From the NCBI GenBank assembly GCA_016303195.1, contig JAEDMD010000139.1:1-5534 (forward strand): DNA of 5,534 nucleotides. The letters run 5' to 3'. The notes beneath the pieces were generated by a model. It searched no databases. It saw nothing but the letters and a program-made list of their open reading frames with translations, and was not told the origin of the DNA. A program made the position numbers and the translations under genes. Below are positions 4,004 through 5,534 of this stretch, piece after piece (position 1 is the stretch's first letter; each line of letters starts with the position of its first letter). The DNA comes from Oscillospiraceae bacterium. GTDB taxonomy: Bacteria; Bacillota; Clostridia; Oscillospirales; Ruminococcaceae.

Positions 4004-5534
4004 GTGAACGAAAAAGATACCCAGAATAAGAAGCCTCGCAGAAAAACTGCTTCTGACTCACAGACCAAAGGCACTACAAGACAGCGTGCCCCAAGGAAAA
4101 AGGCTGCTGCCGAAAACCAGACTGCCGAGACTGCTGTTGTAAAAGCACCTGCCAAAAGAGGCAGACCTGCAAGAAGCAAAGAGGTAAAGAAAACTCCCGT
4201 AAAGATCATCCCTCTCGGAGGTCTTAATGAAATAGGCAAGAACATGACTGTTTTTGAATGCTCGAACGATATGTTCATCCTTGACTGCGGTCTTGCATTC
4301 CCTGATGCGGATATGCCCGGTGTCGATATCGTTATCCCCGATTTTACCTATGTTGAGCGCAATGCCGACAAGGTAAGAGGCATCGTTATCACCCACGGCC
4401 ATGAAGACCACATCGGCGGTCTTGCTTACCTTCTGAAAAAAGTCAACGTCCCTGTATATGCCACAAGACTGACCATCGGTCTCATCGAGGGCAAGCTCAA
4501 GGAACAGGGACTTTTCGGCAAAGTCAGCCTCAATGTTGTCGAGCCGAAGAAAACCGTTAAAATGGGATGCATGGCTGTTGAATTCATCAAGGTCAACCAC
4601 TCCATCCCCGATTCAGTCGGCATGGCTATCCATACCCCCGCAGGAATAATCGTCCATACAGGCGATTTCAAGGTGGACTACTCCCCTATCGACGGCAAGA
4701 TCATCGACCTTGCACGTTTCGGTGAGCTGGGAAGCCGTGGAGTTCTCGCTCTTATGGCCGATTCCACCAATGCCGAGCGTCCGGGTTACACCCATTCGGA
4801 GCGCACCGTCGGAGAATCCTTCGACAAGCTGTTCCAGAAGGGCGAGGGCAAGCGTATCATCATCGCTACTTTCTCATCCAATATCCACCGCGTTCAGCAG
4901 ATCATCAACTGCGCTGTCCGCTACGGCAGAAAAGTCGCTGTTTTCGGCAGAAGCATGATAAATGTCATCAATACCGCCATTGAACTCGGCTATCTGGATG
5001 TTCCGCAGGGCTTGATAATCGATATCGAAATGATGAACCGCTACGAAAGTGAGCGCATCGTTCTTATCACTACGGGAAGTCAGGGCGAGCCGATGTCCGC
5101 TCTTACAAGAATGGCTATGAATGACCACAAAAAGGTCAATATCACACCGATGGACTTCATCATCATCTCAGCTACTCCTATCCCCGGCAACGAAAAGTTC
5201 GTGACACGTGTTGTCAATGAGCTTATGAAATCGGGCGCAGAGGTAGTCTATGAGGCTATGTATGAGGTACACGTTTCGGGTCACGCTTGTCAGGAGGAGC
5301 TGAAACTTATGCAGAGCCTAACAAGACCTAAGTTCTTCATCCCTGTCCACGGCGAGTACAAGCATCTGAAGAAACACGCCGATCTTGCATTGCAGATGGG
5401 TATGCCGAAGGAAAATGTTATCATCGCCGAGATAGGCAATGTCATTGAAACTGACGGAAACACCATGAAGGTCGTTTCACAAGCGCCTTCGGGACGAGTT
5501 CTTGTTGACGGCCTCGGTGTCGGCGATGTAGGCT
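4004..5534 (+). CDS. rnj: Ribonuclease J (metallo-beta-lactamase/beta-CASP), C-terminus outside the window
   Basis: This is the RNase J family enzyme, with 5'-to-3' exonuclease and endonuclease activity in mRNA decay and RNA maturation in the cytoplasm. The window holds 510 codons. Residues 1-65 are a basic tail (about 20 Lys/Arg, 6 Asp/Glu) containing an AT-hook-like RGRP at 52-55. The core begins at about residue 66 (VKIIPLGGLNEIGKN). Metal ligands are all present: HGHEDH at 131-136, H199 in NHSIPDS, D221 in HTGDFK, and H449 in PVHGEY. Also seen are DSTN (253-256), FGRSM (314-318), TGSQGEP (357-363) and the RNA phosphate-binding loop SGHACQEE (425-432). Relative to B. subtilis RNase J1 (555 aa) about 100 C-terminal residues are missing because the window ends. 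GTG at 4004 is chosen because GAGAGG (3991-3996) lies 7 nt upstream. The frame stays open upstream to 3833, with ATGs at 3869 and 3908, but these lack good ribosome binding sites. Confidence 0.96.
   Translation, partial: MNEKDTQNKKPRRKTASDSQTKGTTRQRAPRKKAAAENQTAETAVVKAPAKRGRPARSKEVKKTPVKIIPLGGLNEIGKNMTVFECSNDMFILDCGLAFPDADMPGVDIVIPDFTYVERNADKVRGIVITHGHEDHIGGLAYLLKKVNVPVYATRLTIGLIEGKLKEQGLFGKVSLNVVEPKKTVKMGCMAVEFIKVNHSIPDSVGMAIHTPAGIIVHTGDFKVDYSPIDGKIIDLARFGELGSRGVLALMADSTNAERPGYTHSERTVGESFDKLFQKGEGKRIIIATFSSNIHRVQQIINCAVRYGRKVAVFGRSMINVINTAIELGYLDVPQGLIIDIEMMNRYESERIVLITTGSQGEPMSALTRMAMNDHKKVNITPMDFIIISATPIPGNEKFVTRVVNELMKSGAEVVYEAMYEVHVSGHACQEELKLMQSLTRPKFFIPVHGEYKHLKKHADLALQMGMPKENVIIAEIGNVIETDGNTMKVVSQAPSGRVLVDGLGVGDVG

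Noticed and set aside
4058..5128. Several minus-strand and alternate-frame reading frames across the RNase J gene
   Set aside because: They overlap a gene with all catalytic motifs intact and show no domain of their own; they are shadows of its codon bias.

Overview
The window looks like ordinary chromosomal DNA from a Gram-positive anaerobe of the class Clostridia. A Ruminococcus-like member of the Oscillospiraceae is my best guess. The reasons are the strong AGGAGG-type ribosome binding sites, a consensus vegetative promoter, an RNase J with a lysine/arginine/alanine-rich N-terminal tail, a compact AGCS-type symporter, and a 'TGTAGGGAACG...' palindromic repeat of a kind I associate with such genomes. 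The taxonomic call is inference; there is no rRNA here to settle it.

Layout, left to right. Bases 1-225 are non-coding and carry a compound inverted repeat (about 97-185), in which each arm is itself a perfect hairpin. Bases 226-2159, on the minus strand, hold a two-gene operon of membrane-anchored bacterial PH-domain proteins. The upstream small gene (148 aa, YdbS-like) is followed after 2 nt by a large three-PH-domain gene (494 aa, YdbT-like, TTG start). The pair is transcribed leftwards from an extended -10 promoter at 2217-2245. Bases 2160-2274 are a short divergent intergenic region. Bases 2275-3507, on the plus strand, encode a complete sodium:alanine/glycine symporter (AGCS family, 410 aa). 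Bases 3508-4003 have no convincing gene. They hold a perfect TTGACA-N17-TATAAT promoter (3640-3668) and a long (about 330 nt) structured leader ending in a stem-loop just before a ribosome binding site. Bases 4004-5534 encode ribonuclease J, which starts at GTG and runs off the right edge about 100 residues before its expected C-terminus.

The genes do not form one pathway: envelope/antimicrobial-peptide defence (PH pair, by homology), amino-acid uptake (AGCS) and RNA decay/processing (RNase J). I found no CRISPR array, transposase, toxin-antitoxin pair, tRNA or rRNA, and no convincing new system. The points most worth a second look are the long structured leader of the RNase J gene, which raises the possibility of autoregulation; the basic, AT-hook-like tail of that enzyme; and the covarying double-hairpin repeat at the left end.
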